53,679 nucleotides of DNA, from assembly GCA_030827125.1 (NCBI GenBank), contig JAURFD010000006.1, positions 1-53,679 on the forward strand. The letters run 5' to 3'. Under the pieces are notes generated by a model. That model saw nothing but the letters and a program-made list of their open reading frames with translations, had not been told where the DNA came from and ran no database searches. Each line of letters begins with the position of its first letter. Within the stretch, counting starts at the first letter, position 1. Both the position numbers and the translations under genes were made by a program. Source of the DNA: Candidatus Nanopelagicales bacterium. GTDB lineage: Bacteria; Actinomycetota; Actinomycetes; S36-B12. Below are positions 25,367-35,403 of the stretch, one piece after another.

Positions 25367-26014
25367 ATGCCTCAGTACAGCGGTCTTATTGTCGACTGGG
25401 GCGGGGTCCTCACCGGAGATATCGGATCGGCGGTGCACCGGTGGGCCGATCGCCACGGCATCGACAAGGCCGCCTACGCCGAGATCATCCGTACCTGGGT
25501 GGGCCCGGAGGCTGAGCTGGAGGCCATGCTCAACCCCATTCATGCGCTGGAGCGCGGTGACATCGAAGTGCCGGATTTTGAAGAACTCCTCGCCGTCGAA
25601 CTCACCCGTCGTACCGGTGAGCCACACGATGCCGTCGGATTGCTTGATCGTATGTTCGCCGAGTTCGAGCACGCGCACGACATGAATGCGCTCGTGCGCC
25701 GCGCCCGGGACCTGGGAATTCGGACCGCATTGCTCTCGAATTCCTGGGGCGACTTCTATCCGCGCGACCTTTGGGATGGCATGTTCGATGTCGTCGTCAT
25801 CAGCGGTGAGGTTGGGCTCCGCAAGCCCGATCCGGAGATCTTCCATCTCACGCTCGAGCGCATGGAGATGACGGCCGAGGAGTGTGTGTTCGTCGATGAC
25901 TTGCCGCACAACATCACCGCGGCGGCGGATTTGGGCATCGTGGGTGTGCGACATGTCGCCTACGAGACGACACGCAGCGAACTTGAGGTCCTGTTCGGCC
26001 TGAATCTGACCTAG
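25367..26014 (+). CDS. HAD-superfamily hydrolase
   Basis: The 215-residue product has HAD motif I as LIVDWGGVLT (nucleophile Asp10; the second Asp of the common DxD is Gly), motif II TALLSNSW, motif III around GLRKPDPEIF with Lys, and motif IV VFVDDLPHN. A helical cap lies between motifs I and II. The D-x-G-G-V form is typical of the epoxide-hydrolase-N-terminal/acyl-CoA-dehydrogenase-linked HAD group; substrates are unknown. The next gene is a WS/DGAT 21 nt downstream, so a lipid-related role is possible. Confidence 0.83.
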   Translation: MPQYSGLIVDWGGVLTGDIGSAVHRWADRHGIDKAAYAEIIRTWVGPEAELEAMLNPIHALERGDIEVPDFEELLAVELTRRTGEPHDAVGLLDRMFAEFEHAHDMNALVRRARDLGIRTALLSNSWGDFYPRDLWDGMFDVVVISGEVGLRKPDPEIFHLTLERMEMTAEECVFVDDLPHNITAAADLGIVGVRHVAYETTRSELEVLFGLNLT

Positions 26015-26035
26015 GAAGCGTGGCACCATGAAGGG

Positions 26036-27430
26036 ATGGCCGATCGGCTCTCCACGGTGGACTCCTCCTTCCTCTATCTCGAGGCGTCCAACACGCCCAT
26101 GCATGTGGGGAGCCTGACGCTCTTCCAAGAGCAGCCCGGCGTCTTTGATCACGAGAGCCTCGTCGCACTCATTCGCGATCGCATCGCCTATGTGCCGAGA
26201 TATCGGCAACGATTGCGTGAGGTCCCCGGTCGACTCGCCCATCCGGTCTGGGTTGATGACGAACGCTTCGACGTGACCTACCACGTACGCCGCTCAGCCC
26301 TTCCCGCTCCCGGCACCATCGAACAACTCCACGACCTGGTGGCTCGCATCATGAGTCGGCCGCTCGATCGGCGGCACCCTCTATGGGAGGTCTACCTCGT
26401 GGAGGGAGTGCAGGGCAATCGCTTCGCCCTGCTGAGCAAGACCCATCAGGCCATGGTTGATGGAGTGACGGCGGTCGACATCGGCGAGGTGATCCTCGAG
26501 GAGTCCGATCAGGTCCACGGCTCCCCGATCAGCACCTGGCGACCGGCTCGCGAGCCCAGCACGGTGGAACTCGTCGCCGGAGCTCTTGGCGATGTCGTGA
26601 GCCACCCGAGCACCGTCGTCGAAGCACTCCGCAATGGAGTCGGCAGTGCGCGCCAGGCGATGGGTGACGCGCTGGCGACCGTGCTGGCGGCCACGCGGAG
26701 CCCGGAGCCGAATCCGCTGAATGTCCCGGTGGGGCAGCAGCGCCGCTTCGACACGGTCGATTTGCAACTCGCCGACCTCAAGGAAGTACGCCGACTTCGC
26801 GGGGGGTCGATCAATGACGTCGTGCTCGCCATTGTCACCGGCGCCATGCGCTCATGGTTGCTGTCGCGCGGTGATCCGGTGCCGCACGACGCGGTGATTC
26901 GAACACTGGTTCCCATGAGCGTGGCTGGCAACGACGGCTCGATCAGCCTCGTGGACGCCTTCACCCTGGACCTTCCTGTGGGCGAGCCCGATCCGATCAT
27001 TCGCCTTCAGCGCATCACCTTCGACACCACCCGGTACGGCGAATCTGCTCGCCCGATCGGAGCCAAGGCCATGGCCGGAATCGTGGGGTTCGCGCCGCCC
27101 ACGTTGCACACGCTGGGCGCACGCGTGGGTTCGTCGCTGTCGCAAAGGTCCTACAGCCTGACCGTCACCAACGTCCCCGGGCCGCAGACTCCCCTGTACG
27201 CCGGCGGTGCGCGCATGCTGTCGGCCTACCCCATCATCCCGCTTGCCCCGCGGCACGCCCTCAGCATCGGGGTGACGTCCTATGACGGCGGCGTCTTCTT
27301 GGGACTCAACGCTGATCGGGATGCCCTCATGGATCTGTCCGTGATCTCGCAGGGGATCGTGGACTCCCTCGCCGAACTCCGCGACTCGCGACGCCCACCC
27401 TCGGTGCGACACCTGAGCGTGGCGGACTAG
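26036..27430 (+). CDS. wax ester synthase/diacylglycerol acyltransferase (WS/DGAT) family protein
   Basis: The 464-residue product matches the family from the N-terminal LSTVDSSFLYLEASNTPMHVG to the C-terminal NVPGPQTPLYAGGARM. WS/DGAT enzymes transfer an acyl group from acyl-CoA to a fatty alcohol or diacylglycerol at the membrane or lipid-body surface. The active-site motif HHxxxDG reads HQAMVDG (residues 137-143): the second His, usually the catalytic base, is Gln. Activity is therefore uncertain, though actinobacterial paralogues vary here. The start ATG 26036 is preceded at 6 nt by CACCAT. The patatin gene follows after 2 nt. Confidence 0.85.
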   Translation: MADRLSTVDSSFLYLEASNTPMHVGSLTLFQEQPGVFDHESLVALIRDRIAYVPRYRQRLREVPGRLAHPVWVDDERFDVTYHVRRSALPAPGTIEQLHDLVARIMSRPLDRRHPLWEVYLVEGVQGNRFALLSKTHQAMVDGVTAVDIGEVILEESDQVHGSPISTWRPAREPSTVELVAGALGDVVSHPSTVVEALRNGVGSARQAMGDALATVLAATRSPEPNPLNVPVGQQRRFDTVDLQLADLKEVRRLRGGSINDVVLAIVTGAMRSWLLSRGDPVPHDAVIRTLVPMSVAGNDGSISLVDAFTLDLPVGEPDPIIRLQRITFDTTRYGESARPIGAKAMAGIVGFAPPTLHTLGARVGSSLSQRSYSLTVTNVPGPQTPLYAGGARMLSAYPIIPLAPRHALSIGVTSYDGGVFLGLNADRDALMDLSVISQGIVDSLAELRDSRRPPSVRHLSVAD

Positions 27431-27432
27431 CG

Positions 27433-28410
27433 GTGGCCAAGAGCGCGACACGACGCGGCATCGTCCTCGGCGGTGGCGGCATTCTCGGCGGTGCCTGGGC
27501 GGTGGGAGCCCTGCATGCCTTGGAAGAAGCGCGCGGATTCGATGTACGCGAGGTCGACGCCATTGTGGGCACCTCAGCAGGTTCGGTGCTGGCTGCGCTC
27601 CTCGGTGCCGGCGTATCCGTCGACCAACTCGTGGCTCATCAGCGGGGGGAGTCCATCGGCACCGGCCCACTCGCGGGGTATCTGTGGGATTACGAGTCTG
27701 CGACGGGCGGGTCTCGGCCCTCGATGCCGCGCCTGCGCGGGCCGGGCTCGGTGCGACTCATGGCCTCGTCGCTGCGCCGAGGGCGGCAACTCCCGCCGAC
27801 CGCGGTGCTGTCGGCCTTCCTACCGGTGGGTGCAGGGTCCCTGGAGCGCGTGGGACATCTCATCGACGCCGTGACGCCATGGGGACATTGGTCGCCCCAT
27901 GCCCAGCTGTGGGTGGTCGCCATGGACTACCACACGGGTGATCGCATCGTCTTCGGCCGCGACGACGCCCCAGCGGCCTCATTGAGCGAGGCGGTCATGG
28001 CTTCGTGCGCCATCCCCGGCTGGTTTGAACCCATCGAGATCGGCGGGCGCACTTATGTTGACGGGGGTGCCTGGTCGGCAACCTCTGTCGACGTCCTTGC
28101 GGAACTCGAACTCGACGAGGTGTACGTCGTCGCCCCCATGGTGTCCTTCGAGACCGACGATCCGACCTCACTGCTGGGCAGACTGGAGCGCCGATGGCGC
28201 GGCAGTGTCACGCGGAGGTGCCTCTCCGAGGCGGACCGACTGGAGATGGGCGGCACCGCCGTGACCATTCTGGGCCCGGGGCCCGACGACCTTGAGGCGA
28301 TCGGCGGCAACGTGATGGAAGCTCAACGACGTTTGAGCGTCCTTGAGACGTCGGTACGCACGACGCGGGAGACTCTTGCCAGGGGCGGAGGCCTAGCCAG
28401 CACCGGCTAG
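27433..28410 (+). CDS. patatin-like phospholipase
   Basis: The 325-residue product has the patatin Ser-Asp dyad: oxyanion loop GGGGILGG (13-20), nucleophile elbow GTSAG with Ser48, and VDGGAWS with Asp210. Such enzymes cleave acyl chains from phospholipids or storage lipids. GTG 27433 follows the WS/DGAT stop by 2 nt, so the synthase-like and lipase-like proteins are made together, suggesting lipid turnover. The C-terminal ~60 residues are a helical extension. There is no signal peptide. Confidence 0.88.
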   Translation: MAKSATRRGIVLGGGGILGGAWAVGALHALEEARGFDVREVDAIVGTSAGSVLAALLGAGVSVDQLVAHQRGESIGTGPLAGYLWDYESATGGSRPSMPRLRGPGSVRLMASSLRRGRQLPPTAVLSAFLPVGAGSLERVGHLIDAVTPWGHWSPHAQLWVVAMDYHTGDRIVFGRDDAPAASLSEAVMASCAIPGWFEPIEIGGRTYVDGGAWSATSVDVLAELELDEVYVVAPMVSFETDDPTSLLGRLERRWRGSVTRRCLSEADRLEMGGTAVTILGPGPDDLEAIGGNVMEAQRRLSVLETSVRTTRETLARGGGLASTG

Positions 28411-28442
28411 GCGGCACTCGCCCGAGGAAGAGGGAGGTTCAC

Positions 28443-31400
28443 GTGTCGGATTCCCACGCGGATCCCGATGCGCTCGTGCAATTGCGCACCCTGGTCGAGG
28501 GGACACCCGTCCTTGACTCTCTCGCGCAGACCTACTACCGCAATGTCCCGCCCGCTGACCTCGATGGCCGCAGCGCGTCGGACCTCCTCGGGGCTGTGGC
28601 CTCACATGTCGACATCGCTGGCCACCGTCCACAAGGGACGGCGGTCGTGCGGGTGCACACTCCCACCGATGACGCCGATGGATGGTCCTGCGACGGAACC
28701 GTGGCCGAGATTGTCACCGACGACATGCCCTTCCTCGTCGATTCGGTCAACGCGGCCCTCACATCACTCGGCTGCCAACTCCGGCTCGTCATCCACCCGG
28801 TGTATTCCATCCGCCGCGACCTCGCCGGCCACCTCCTTCAGGAGGACGACGACGCCACCAGCGCGCTACTGCAAGAGTCATGGATCCACGTGGAGTTCGA
28901 CGGCGGGGCGGCTCCACCCGAGGAGATCGAGGCGACGCTTCGACGGGTCCTCGTCGACGTACGCGAGGCCGTCGAGGACTGGCCGAGGATGCGCGCGACC
29001 GCCGTCATGCTGGCCGACGAGTTGATCGGCCATCCGCCCCCCACCGTGCCGATTCCGGAATCCACTGAGGCGGCCCGACTGCTCGAGTGGCTCGCCGATG
29101 ACAACTTCACCTTCCTCGGCTACCGGGAGTACGAACTGGGCGACGATGATCGACTCAGTGCAGTCCCGGGAACAGGCCTGGGGATCTTGCGCTCTGATCC
29201 CGAGGTCGGTGGTCGACTCCTCACCGGATCGGTCGCCCGCCATGCCCGTGATCCCCGTGTCCTCGTCCTCACCTCCGCGAACTCTCGCTCGTCCGTGCAT
29301 CGACCGACCTACCTGGACTACGTCGGGGTGAAGAAGTTCGACGCGGAGGGACGTGTGGTCGGCGAGCGACGGTTCCTCGGCCTCTTCGCGGCGACGGCGT
29401 ACACGCACTCGGTGCGGGAGATCCCTGTGTTGCGGGAGAAGGCGGCCGCGGTTCTGAGTCAACTGGGTTTTGATGCGCGGTCACACAGCGGCAAGGACGT
29501 GGTCCAGTTCCTCGAGACATATCCGCGAGAAGATCTCTTTCAGATTGAGCTCGATGACCTGGCGGAGGTCGCGCTCGCGGTCCATCAGATCTCCGAACGC
29601 CGACAAACGCGTCTCTTCGTTCGTCGAGATCCCTACGGGCGCTTCGTCTCCTGCCTGGTGTATCTCCCGCGCGATCGGTACACCACGGAGGTCCGGCTAA
29701 GGATTCAGCAGATTCTGCTGGAGGCGTTTGACGGTTCGACCGTGGATCACGCGGCCCGTGTCTCGGAGTCGGTCCTCGCCCGACTGCACATGGTGGTGCG
29801 TGCAGATCCGGGGGGCACGATCGCTTCACCGGACCTCGACATCGTCCAAGAGCGCGTCATTCGGGCTGCCCGCAGTTGGGATGACGACTTCGACGAGACA
29901 CTTACCGCTCGCGTGGGACGGGAGCGCGCCCAGGAACTCATCGCGAAGTATGGGCCCGGATTCCCGGAGGCCTACAAGCATGAGGTGCCGGTGGATGCTG
30001 CCGTCAAGGATGTCCTCCTTGCGGAATCGCTGAGTGATTCGCAGGATCTGGAACTTCGGCTGTACGCGCCGCAAGGGCATGACTCGTCTCTCCGACGACT
30101 GAAGTTGATTCGGTGCGGCGACGCGATCTCCCTGTCGCAGGTCCTCCCGCTCCTGGGCAGTCTCGGGGTCACGGTCGAAGACGAGCATCCGTACGACGTT
30201 CTGGTCGATCACGATCGCACCTTGCACATCTACGACCTGGGCTTCCGGCTGCCTGAGCACGGCATCGTGAGACCGGAGGGACTGCGCCAGCGCTTCGAGT
30301 CGGCCTTCTCTGCAGCCTGGACTCTCGAGTGCGAGGCGGATGCCCTCAATGCCCTGGTGATCACGGCAGGCTTGAGCTGGGAACAGGTCGTCATCCTGCG
30401 GAGCTACGTCCGCTACCTTCGGCAAACCGGTACGAGCCTCGGGCTGGAGTTCGTGGAGTCGGCCCTCTTGGGCAACCCCCGCCTGGCCCGGATGGTGGTC
30501 GAGCTGTTCGAGGTGCGCTTCGATCCCGCCGGGGAGGATGGGCGCCGCGACCGCCAGGAGACGATCGCCGCGCGTGCTCGGCAGGCCCTCGACGAGGTCG
30601 CCAGCCTCGATGAGGATCGCATCCTGCGCTCCCTCTTCGGGATGGTGACGGCGACGTTGCGCACGAATGCCTTCCAGCGCACTCCCGACGGAGGTCGACT
30701 CGACCGTTTGTCCATCAAACTCGACCCGCAAGCCATTCCCGGGCTCCCACTCCCGCGTCCTCGCTTCGAGATCTGGGTCTACTCGCCCAGGGTGGAGGGT
30801 GTGCATTTGCGCTTCGGGCGCATTGCGCGGGGTGGTTTGCGCTGGAGTGATCGACGAGCCGACTTCCGCACCGAGATTCTCGGCCTGGTGAAGGCGCAGG
30901 AGGTGAAGAACGCCGTCATCGTCCCGGTGGGAGCGAAGGGTGGCTTCCTCCCCAAGCTGCTCCCTGATTCTCAGGTGGATCGCGATGGTTGGCTTGCCGA
31001 AGGCCGCGCGGCCTACTCGACGTTCATCCGCGGCCTACTTGACATCACCGACAATCGCGTTGAGGGCGAGGTCGTGCCGCCACCCAATGTCGTTCGTCAC
31101 GATGAGGACGACCCCTACCTCGTCGTCGCCGCCGACAAGGGCACCGCGACCTTCTCCGATTTGGCGAACTCCGTCGCTGCCGACTACGACTTCTGGCTCG
31201 GGGATGCCTTCGCCTCCGGCGGTTCGGCGGGCTACGACCACAAGGCGATGGGGATCACCGCCCGTGGCGCGTGGATCTCGGTGCAGCACCACTTCCGGGA
31301 ACTCGGTCTCGATACGCAGACCGAGGATTTCACCGTCGTCGGCGTTGGCGACATGAGCGGCGACGTATTCGGCAACGGCATGTTGCTGTCCGAGCACATT

Positions 31401-33251
31401 CGGCTGGTGGCCGCCTTCGACCACCGGCACATCTTCTTGGACCCCAATCCCGATGCCGCAGCGTCGTACGCCGAGCGCAAGCGCATCTTTGATTTGCCCC
31501 GCTCCTCCTGGGCGGACTACCAGACGGACCTCATCTCGGCCGGGGGAGGAGTCTTTGATCGGGCGTTGAAGTCGATCCCGATCAGCCGTGAAGTCGGCGA
31601 GCGGTTGGGCATTGCCCCCGATGTCGCCACGTTGCCGCCCCACGAGTTGATCAAGCGCATCCTCACGGCGCCCGTAGATCTGCTGTGGAACGGTGGTATT
31701 GGGACCTACGTGAAGGCGCAGACCGAGACGAATGCAGACGCGGGCGACAAGGCGAACGACAGCGTCAGGGTCAACGGCTCGGCACTGCGTTGCCGCGTCG
31801 TGGGTGAGGGCGGCAACCTTGGACTCACCCAGCTCGGTCGCGTTGAGGCCGCCCGGTCCGGCGTTCGTCTCAATACTGATGCCATTGACAATTCAGCGGG
31901 CGTTGACACTTCCGACCACGAGGTCAACATCAAGATCCTTCTTGAAGGTGCTGTCCGCGATGGTGAACTCACCGAGGTCGAGCGTGATGCGCTGCTCGCC
32001 TCCATGACGGATGAGATTGCCGACCTCGTGCTCCGCGACAACGTCGAGCAGAACGTCCTCCTCGGCACCGCGCGGTGGGGAGCCGCCGACCTCGCCTCGG
32101 TGCACGGCCGCATGATCACCGACCTGGAGTCCCGCGGCATGCTCGATCGTGCCGTGGAGTTCCTCCCCGATGATGAGGAACTCACCACGCGAGCGGCAGC
32201 GCATCAGGGGCTCACGTCGCCCGAGTTGGCCGTGTTGTCTGCCTATGCCAAGAACTCCCTGGCGGCGGATTTGGAGAAGGCCACGCTCGCGGATGATCCG
32301 TGGTTTGCGCGGTTCGCCATTGATTACTTCCCGCAGGCGCTACGTGAACGCTTCTCCTATCGGATTGCGGCCCATCCGCTGTGTGAGGAGATTGTCACGA
32401 CCGCGGTCGTCAACTACCTCATCAACCGCGGTGGGATCTCGGTTGTCTTCCGGGCCTGCGAGGAGACGGGTGCGTCGCCCCTGGAGGCTGTACGTGCGGC
32501 ATTTGCCGGCGCCGCGGTGTTTGATCTGCCGTCCTACTGGTCGGCAATCGACGCGCTCGAGGACTCGGTTCCGGCCGATGCGATGAATCTCTTGCGCTAC
32601 GAGTCTCGACGACTCCTCGACCGGTCGATCAGGTGGTTCCTGCAAAGCCGCGGTGGCAGCATCGACGTCACATCCGAGGTCGCGCGCTTCACCCCGTGGA
32701 TCTCCGACCTGGCCCCGAAGGTCGCCGATGCGCTGGTGGGCATCGAGCACGGTCGCATGGAAGCCACCCAGGCCCGATTGGTCCAGCAGGGAGCACCTGA
32801 GGACCTGGCGACCCAGGCGGCGTCCATGCTCGACGTCTTTGCGCTTCTCGACATCATCCAGGTGGCCGAAGCTGCGAACCAGTCGCCCGCCGACGTGATG
32901 CCGCTGTACTTCATGCTCTCGGAGCGATACGACGTGGACCGGCTGCTCGTGCGCATCACCAGCCTGCCGCGCGGCGATCGATGGTCCGCCCTCGCCCGCC
33001 AGGCATTGCGCACCGATCTTTACGGCGCCCTCGTCGGAGTCACGCGAGGGGTCATCACGGCAACACCGCCCGGCCGGGACCCGCTCGAGCGCATCGAGGC
33101 ATGGGAGGACCGTCATCGTGAAGGCCTGGCACGTGCCCAGGCCACCTTGGACCAGATCGCCGCGCACGAGACCGGGGACCTCGCAACCCTGTCGGTCGCC
33201 CTGCGGGTCCTGCGAAACCTCGTGGCGCAGGGTCAGGCATCGGCCGACTAG
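28443..33251 (+). CDS. NAD-dependent glutamate dehydrogenase, 180-kDa type
   Basis: The 1602-residue protein is the large GDH found in actinobacteria and proteobacteria (glutamate + NAD to 2-oxoglutarate + ammonium). The N-terminal ~700 residues hold regulatory ACT-like regions; the catalytic core includes GGLRWSDRRADFRTEILGLV and GAKGGFLPK (~830-836, active-site Lys), then the Rossmann part around VVGVGDMSGDVFGNGMLLSEH (~965-985) and EGGNLGLTQLGR. The length is typical. GTG 28443 has GGGAGG 7 nt upstream. It probably works in glutamate catabolism feeding the TCA enzymes encoded later. Confidence 0.95.
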   Translation: MSDSHADPDALVQLRTLVEGTPVLDSLAQTYYRNVPPADLDGRSASDLLGAVASHVDIAGHRPQGTAVVRVHTPTDDADGWSCDGTVAEIVTDDMPFLVDSVNAALTSLGCQLRLVIHPVYSIRRDLAGHLLQEDDDATSALLQESWIHVEFDGGAAPPEEIEATLRRVLVDVREAVEDWPRMRATAVMLADELIGHPPPTVPIPESTEAARLLEWLADDNFTFLGYREYELGDDDRLSAVPGTGLGILRSDPEVGGRLLTGSVARHARDPRVLVLTSANSRSSVHRPTYLDYVGVKKFDAEGRVVGERRFLGLFAATAYTHSVREIPVLREKAAAVLSQLGFDARSHSGKDVVQFLETYPREDLFQIELDDLAEVALAVHQISERRQTRLFVRRDPYGRFVSCLVYLPRDRYTTEVRLRIQQILLEAFDGSTVDHAARVSESVLARLHMVVRADPGGTIASPDLDIVQERVIRAARSWDDDFDETLTARVGRERAQELIAKYGPGFPEAYKHEVPVDAAVKDVLLAESLSDSQDLELRLYAPQGHDSSLRRLKLIRCGDAISLSQVLPLLGSLGVTVEDEHPYDVLVDHDRTLHIYDLGFRLPEHGIVRPEGLRQRFESAFSAAWTLECEADALNALVITAGLSWEQVVILRSYVRYLRQTGTSLGLEFVESALLGNPRLARMVVELFEVRFDPAGEDGRRDRQETIAARARQALDEVASLDEDRILRSLFGMVTATLRTNAFQRTPDGGRLDRLSIKLDPQAIPGLPLPRPRFEIWVYSPRVEGVHLRFGRIARGGLRWSDRRADFRTEILGLVKAQEVKNAVIVPVGAKGGFLPKLLPDSQVDRDGWLAEGRAAYSTFIRGLLDITDNRVEGEVVPPPNVVRHDEDDPYLVVAADKGTATFSDLANSVAADYDFWLGDAFASGGSAGYDHKAMGITARGAWISVQHHFRELGLDTQTEDFTVVGVGDMSGDVFGNGMLLSEHIRLVAAFDHRHIFLDPNPDAAASYAERKRIFDLPRSSWADYQTDLISAGGGVFDRALKSIPISREVGERLGIAPDVATLPPHELIKRILTAPVDLLWNGGIGTYVKAQTETNADAGDKANDSVRVNGSALRCRVVGEGGNLGLTQLGRVEAARSGVRLNTDAIDNSAGVDTSDHEVNIKILLEGAVRDGELTEVERDALLASMTDEIADLVLRDNVEQNVLLGTARWGAADLASVHGRMITDLESRGMLDRAVEFLPDDEELTTRAAAHQGLTSPELAVLSAYAKNSLAADLEKATLADDPWFARFAIDYFPQALRERFSYRIAAHPLCEEIVTTAVVNYLINRGGISVVFRACEETGASPLEAVRAAFAGAAVFDLPSYWSAIDALEDSVPADAMNLLRYESRRLLDRSIRWFLQSRGGSIDVTSEVARFTPWISDLAPKVADALVGIEHGRMEATQARLVQQGAPEDLATQAASMLDVFALLDIIQVAEAANQSPADVMPLYFMLSERYDVDRLLVRITSLPRGDRWSALARQALRTDLYGALVGVTRGVITATPPGRDPLERIEAWEDRHREGLARAQATLDQIAAHETGDLATLSVALRVLRNLVAQGQASAD

Positions 33252-33254
33252 ATT
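33249..33254 (+). promoter_or_regulatory. -10-like box 6 nt before adenosine deaminase start
   Basis: TAGATT precedes ATG 33261 by 6 nt. Its first three bases are the stop codon of the GDH gene, so selection for a promoter is not proven. Confidence 0.35.
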
Positions 33255-33260
33255 CACCAC

Positions 33261-34346
33261 ATGGCCACCCTTGACGAGCAGACCATCCGCCGGTTGCCCA
33301 AGGTCCTCCTGCACGATCACCTCGACGGCGGTGTGCGGCCGCAGACGGTTGCCGAACTCGCCGCCGAGTCCGGCTACGCCGATCTCCCCGAGTCCGACGT
33401 TGATCGCCTCGCCGGCTGGTTCCGGGACGCCGCAGACTCGGGATCCCTCGACCGTTATCTGGAGACGTTCCAGCACACGGTGGGTGTCATGCAAAGTCCG
33501 GAGGCACTCTTCCGGGTCGCCGCGGAGTGCGCCGAGGATCTCGCCGTGGACGGCGTCGTGTACGCCGAAGTGCGGTTCGCGCCGGAATTGCACACCGAGC
33601 GTGGCCTGTCGTTGAGCGAGGTGGTCGACGCGGTGCAGGCAGGCTTCCACGAGGGTGAGCGCCGCGCCACGAGTGCCGGGCGACCTATCCGGATCGGCAC
33701 GCTGCTCACGGCCATGCGTACCGCCGCGATGAGCCGGCAGATCGCCGAACTCACCGTGCAGTTCCGAGATCGCGGTGTCGTGGGCTTTGACATCGCCGGT
33801 CGCGAGGCAGGCTATCCGCCCACGCGTCACCTAGATGCATTTGAGTATCTGCGCCGGGAGAATGCTCACTTCACTATTCACGCCGGCGAGGCGTTCGGGT
33901 TGCCGAGTATCTGGGAGGCCATCCAGTGGTGCGGCGCGGATCGCCTCGGCCACGGTGTCCGCATCGTCGATGACATCGAACAGCGCCCCGATGGCACCTA
34001 TCACCTTGGGCCGCTCGCGGCCTATGTGCGCGACCGCCGTATCCCCCTGGAACTGTGTCCCACATCGAATGTCATGACGGGGGCGGCCGCCAGTATCGCC
34101 GAGCATCCCATCGGGATGCTCGTGGATCTACGTTTCCGCGTGACCATCAATACTGACAATCGGCTGATGTCGGGGACCACGATGACCCGGGAGATGACGG
34201 AGGTCTGCGGTGCCTTCGGCTGGGGTGCGTCGGAACTGCGCTGGCTGACGGTCAATGCCATGAAGAGCGCCTTCATCCCGTTCGACGAGCGTCTGCTCCT
34301 CATCGACGATGTCATCAAGCCCGCATACGCCGCGCTGGGCGCGTAG
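33261..34346 (+). CDS. add: adenosine deaminase
   Basis: The 361-residue product carries the family metal and catalytic motifs: [11 protein letters not shown] (zinc HxH), HAGEAFG (zinc His and catalytic Glu), [19 protein letters not shown] and [11 protein letters not shown] (final Asp ligand). It deaminates adenosine or deoxyadenosine to inosine in the cytoplasm. With the PNP gene 1.6 kb downstream this gives two successive steps of purine nucleoside salvage. It may be transcribed separately from the GDH gene because a -10-like element sits at 6 nt before its ATG and there is no ribosome-binding site. Confidence 0.93.
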   Translation: MATLDEQTIRRLPKVLLHDHLDGGVRPQTVAELAAESGYADLPESDVDRLAGWFRDAADSGSLDRYLETFQHTVGVMQSPEALFRVAAECAEDLAVDGVVYAEVRFAPELHTERGLSLSEVVDAVQAGFHEGERRATSAGRPIRIGTLLTAMRTAAMSRQIAELTVQFRDRGVVGFDIAGREAGYPPTRHLDAFEYLRRENAHFTIHAGEAFGLPSIWEAIQWCGADRLGHGVRIVDDIEQRPDGTYHLGPLAAYVRDRRIPLELCPTSNVMTGAAASIAEHPIGMLVDLRFRVTINTDNRLMSGTTMTREMTEVCGAFGWGASELRWLTVNAMKSAFIPFDERLLLIDDVIKPAYAALGA

Positions 34347-34349
34347 GCT
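34344..34349 (+). promoter_or_regulatory. -10-like box 6 nt before a start codon
   Basis: TAGGCT precedes ATG 34356 by 6 nt and overlaps the stop codon of the adenosine deaminase gene. Confidence 0.35.
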
Positions 34350-34355
34350 CAAGTC

Positions 34356-34649
34356 ATGAGCGCTGTGGAGGCCTTGCACACGACCGCCCTTCAGGTGGGA
34401 GACCTTCGGGACGGCCTTGGCCGGGTCAGAAGTGTTCTCGAGCAGGCTGATTCCGTCCTTACCGTGGCTGACGATGTCCTCGGCAAGGCCGACGATGTCC
34501 TCGAGCAGGCAGCGGAGGCGGTGGAAACATCACGTCGCTGGGCGCCGCGCGTGGCTGTCGTCGTCGGTGTTCTGGCTGTCGCCGGGGTGGTGGGCTTCGT
34601 GGTCTGGCGCCGAACCCGGCGTCGCGATGACTCACCCGAGGTCGACTAG
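34356..34649 (+). CDS. small membrane protein with a heptad-like N-terminal helix
   Basis: This 97-residue protein of unrecognised family has an amphipathic, probably coiled-coil first half (~10-60; repeated VLEQADSVL, ADDVLGKADDVLEQ), a single membrane helix (~65-83) and a basic then acidic C-terminal tail. The start ATG lies 9 nt after the adenosine deaminase stop. Codon use is normal, so it is likely a real gene. Confidence 0.6.
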   Translation: MSAVEALHTTALQVGDLRDGLGRVRSVLEQADSVLTVADDVLGKADDVLEQAAEAVETSRRWAPRVAVVVGVLAVAGVVGFVVWRRTRRRDDSPEVD

Positions 34650-34687
34650 CGAGTGACGCGAAGCACGAATGTCACGCAGGCGTTGAT

Positions 34688-35341
34688 TCACGACAACGTA
34701 GGGACGCTCACCGTCCAGGCGGTTGTCTCCACGATGAATCCTGCACGCGAGTAGACGGTCCGGGCGCGGCTGTTGCTGTCCGTGACCGCGAGGCCGAGGG
34801 TCTGTTGCCCAGACCGGGCTAGGTGCTTCACGCTCCACATGAGAAGCGCCGCTCCCACGCCGGGTCGATCGGGTGTTGGGCTGCGCCAGATGTCGCTGAT
34901 CCAGGGTCCTTCACCGGGTCGGTCCACCACGAGAATCCCCCCGACGACCTCGTCGCCGGCGACCGCCAAGCCGCTCGCCTGATGGATGAGGGGACCCAGC
35001 CGCCCTCCGCTCGTGTAGGGAATGAGGTAGTCGTCGATGAGGCTTTCGCCGCCGGGGAGATGGTCGGGGTGTGACGGGGGGTAGGCGCCCAGGAGGCTGG
35101 GTAGGACCTCGGTCCACGGCCGAGGCGGCTGCGCACTGGCCGTGAACGCCAGGATGTTCCAGGACGGGTCGGGAAGCTCGTCGGCGTCGGATTCTGCGAG
35201 ATGCCGACGCATGACGTGGGCATGGCGCACGAGCGTGCATCCGGCATCCAGAAGTGCGGCTGCCAACACGGGATCGGCGGTGGCCGCAAGCCAGCCTCGC
35301 AGGTGGGTGAGAACCTCCTCCGCGGCCTCGGTGGCGGTCAC
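34688..35341 (-). CDS. GNAT-family N-acetyltransferase
   Basis: The 217-residue product has an N-terminal helical extension of about 110 residues and a C-terminal GNAT fold. The acetyl-CoA-binding part is recognisable as DIWRSPTPDRPGVGAALLMWSVKHLA (the Q/RxxGxG/A loop is loosely kept as RPGVGA), followed by LAVTDSNSRARTVYSRAGFI, the usual N-x-x-A-x-x-x-Y-x-x-x-G-F ending. Substrate unknown. The GTG start at 35341 is 62 nt after the second GNAT gene and probably in the same transcript. Confidence 0.75.
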   Translation of the reverse strand: MTATEAAEEVLTHLRGWLAATADPVLAAALLDAGCTLVRHAHVMRRHLAESDADELPDPSWNILAFTASAQPPRPWTEVLPSLLGAYPPSHPDHLPGGESLIDDYLIPYTSGGRLGPLIHQASGLAVAGDEVVGGILVVDRPGEGPWISDIWRSPTPDRPGVGAALLMWSVKHLARSGQQTLGLAVTDSNSRARTVYSRAGFIVETTAWTVSVPTLS

Positions 35342-35403
35342 TCCGGGACGTCGTGTGAGCAGGTCGGCACATGGGCGACCATCGCGCTCCTCCTGGACTC
35401 CGC

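Noticed and set aside
32340-33830. Minus-strand frame of 496 residues
   Set aside because: It is antisense to the end of the GDH gene and the start of adenosine deaminase.
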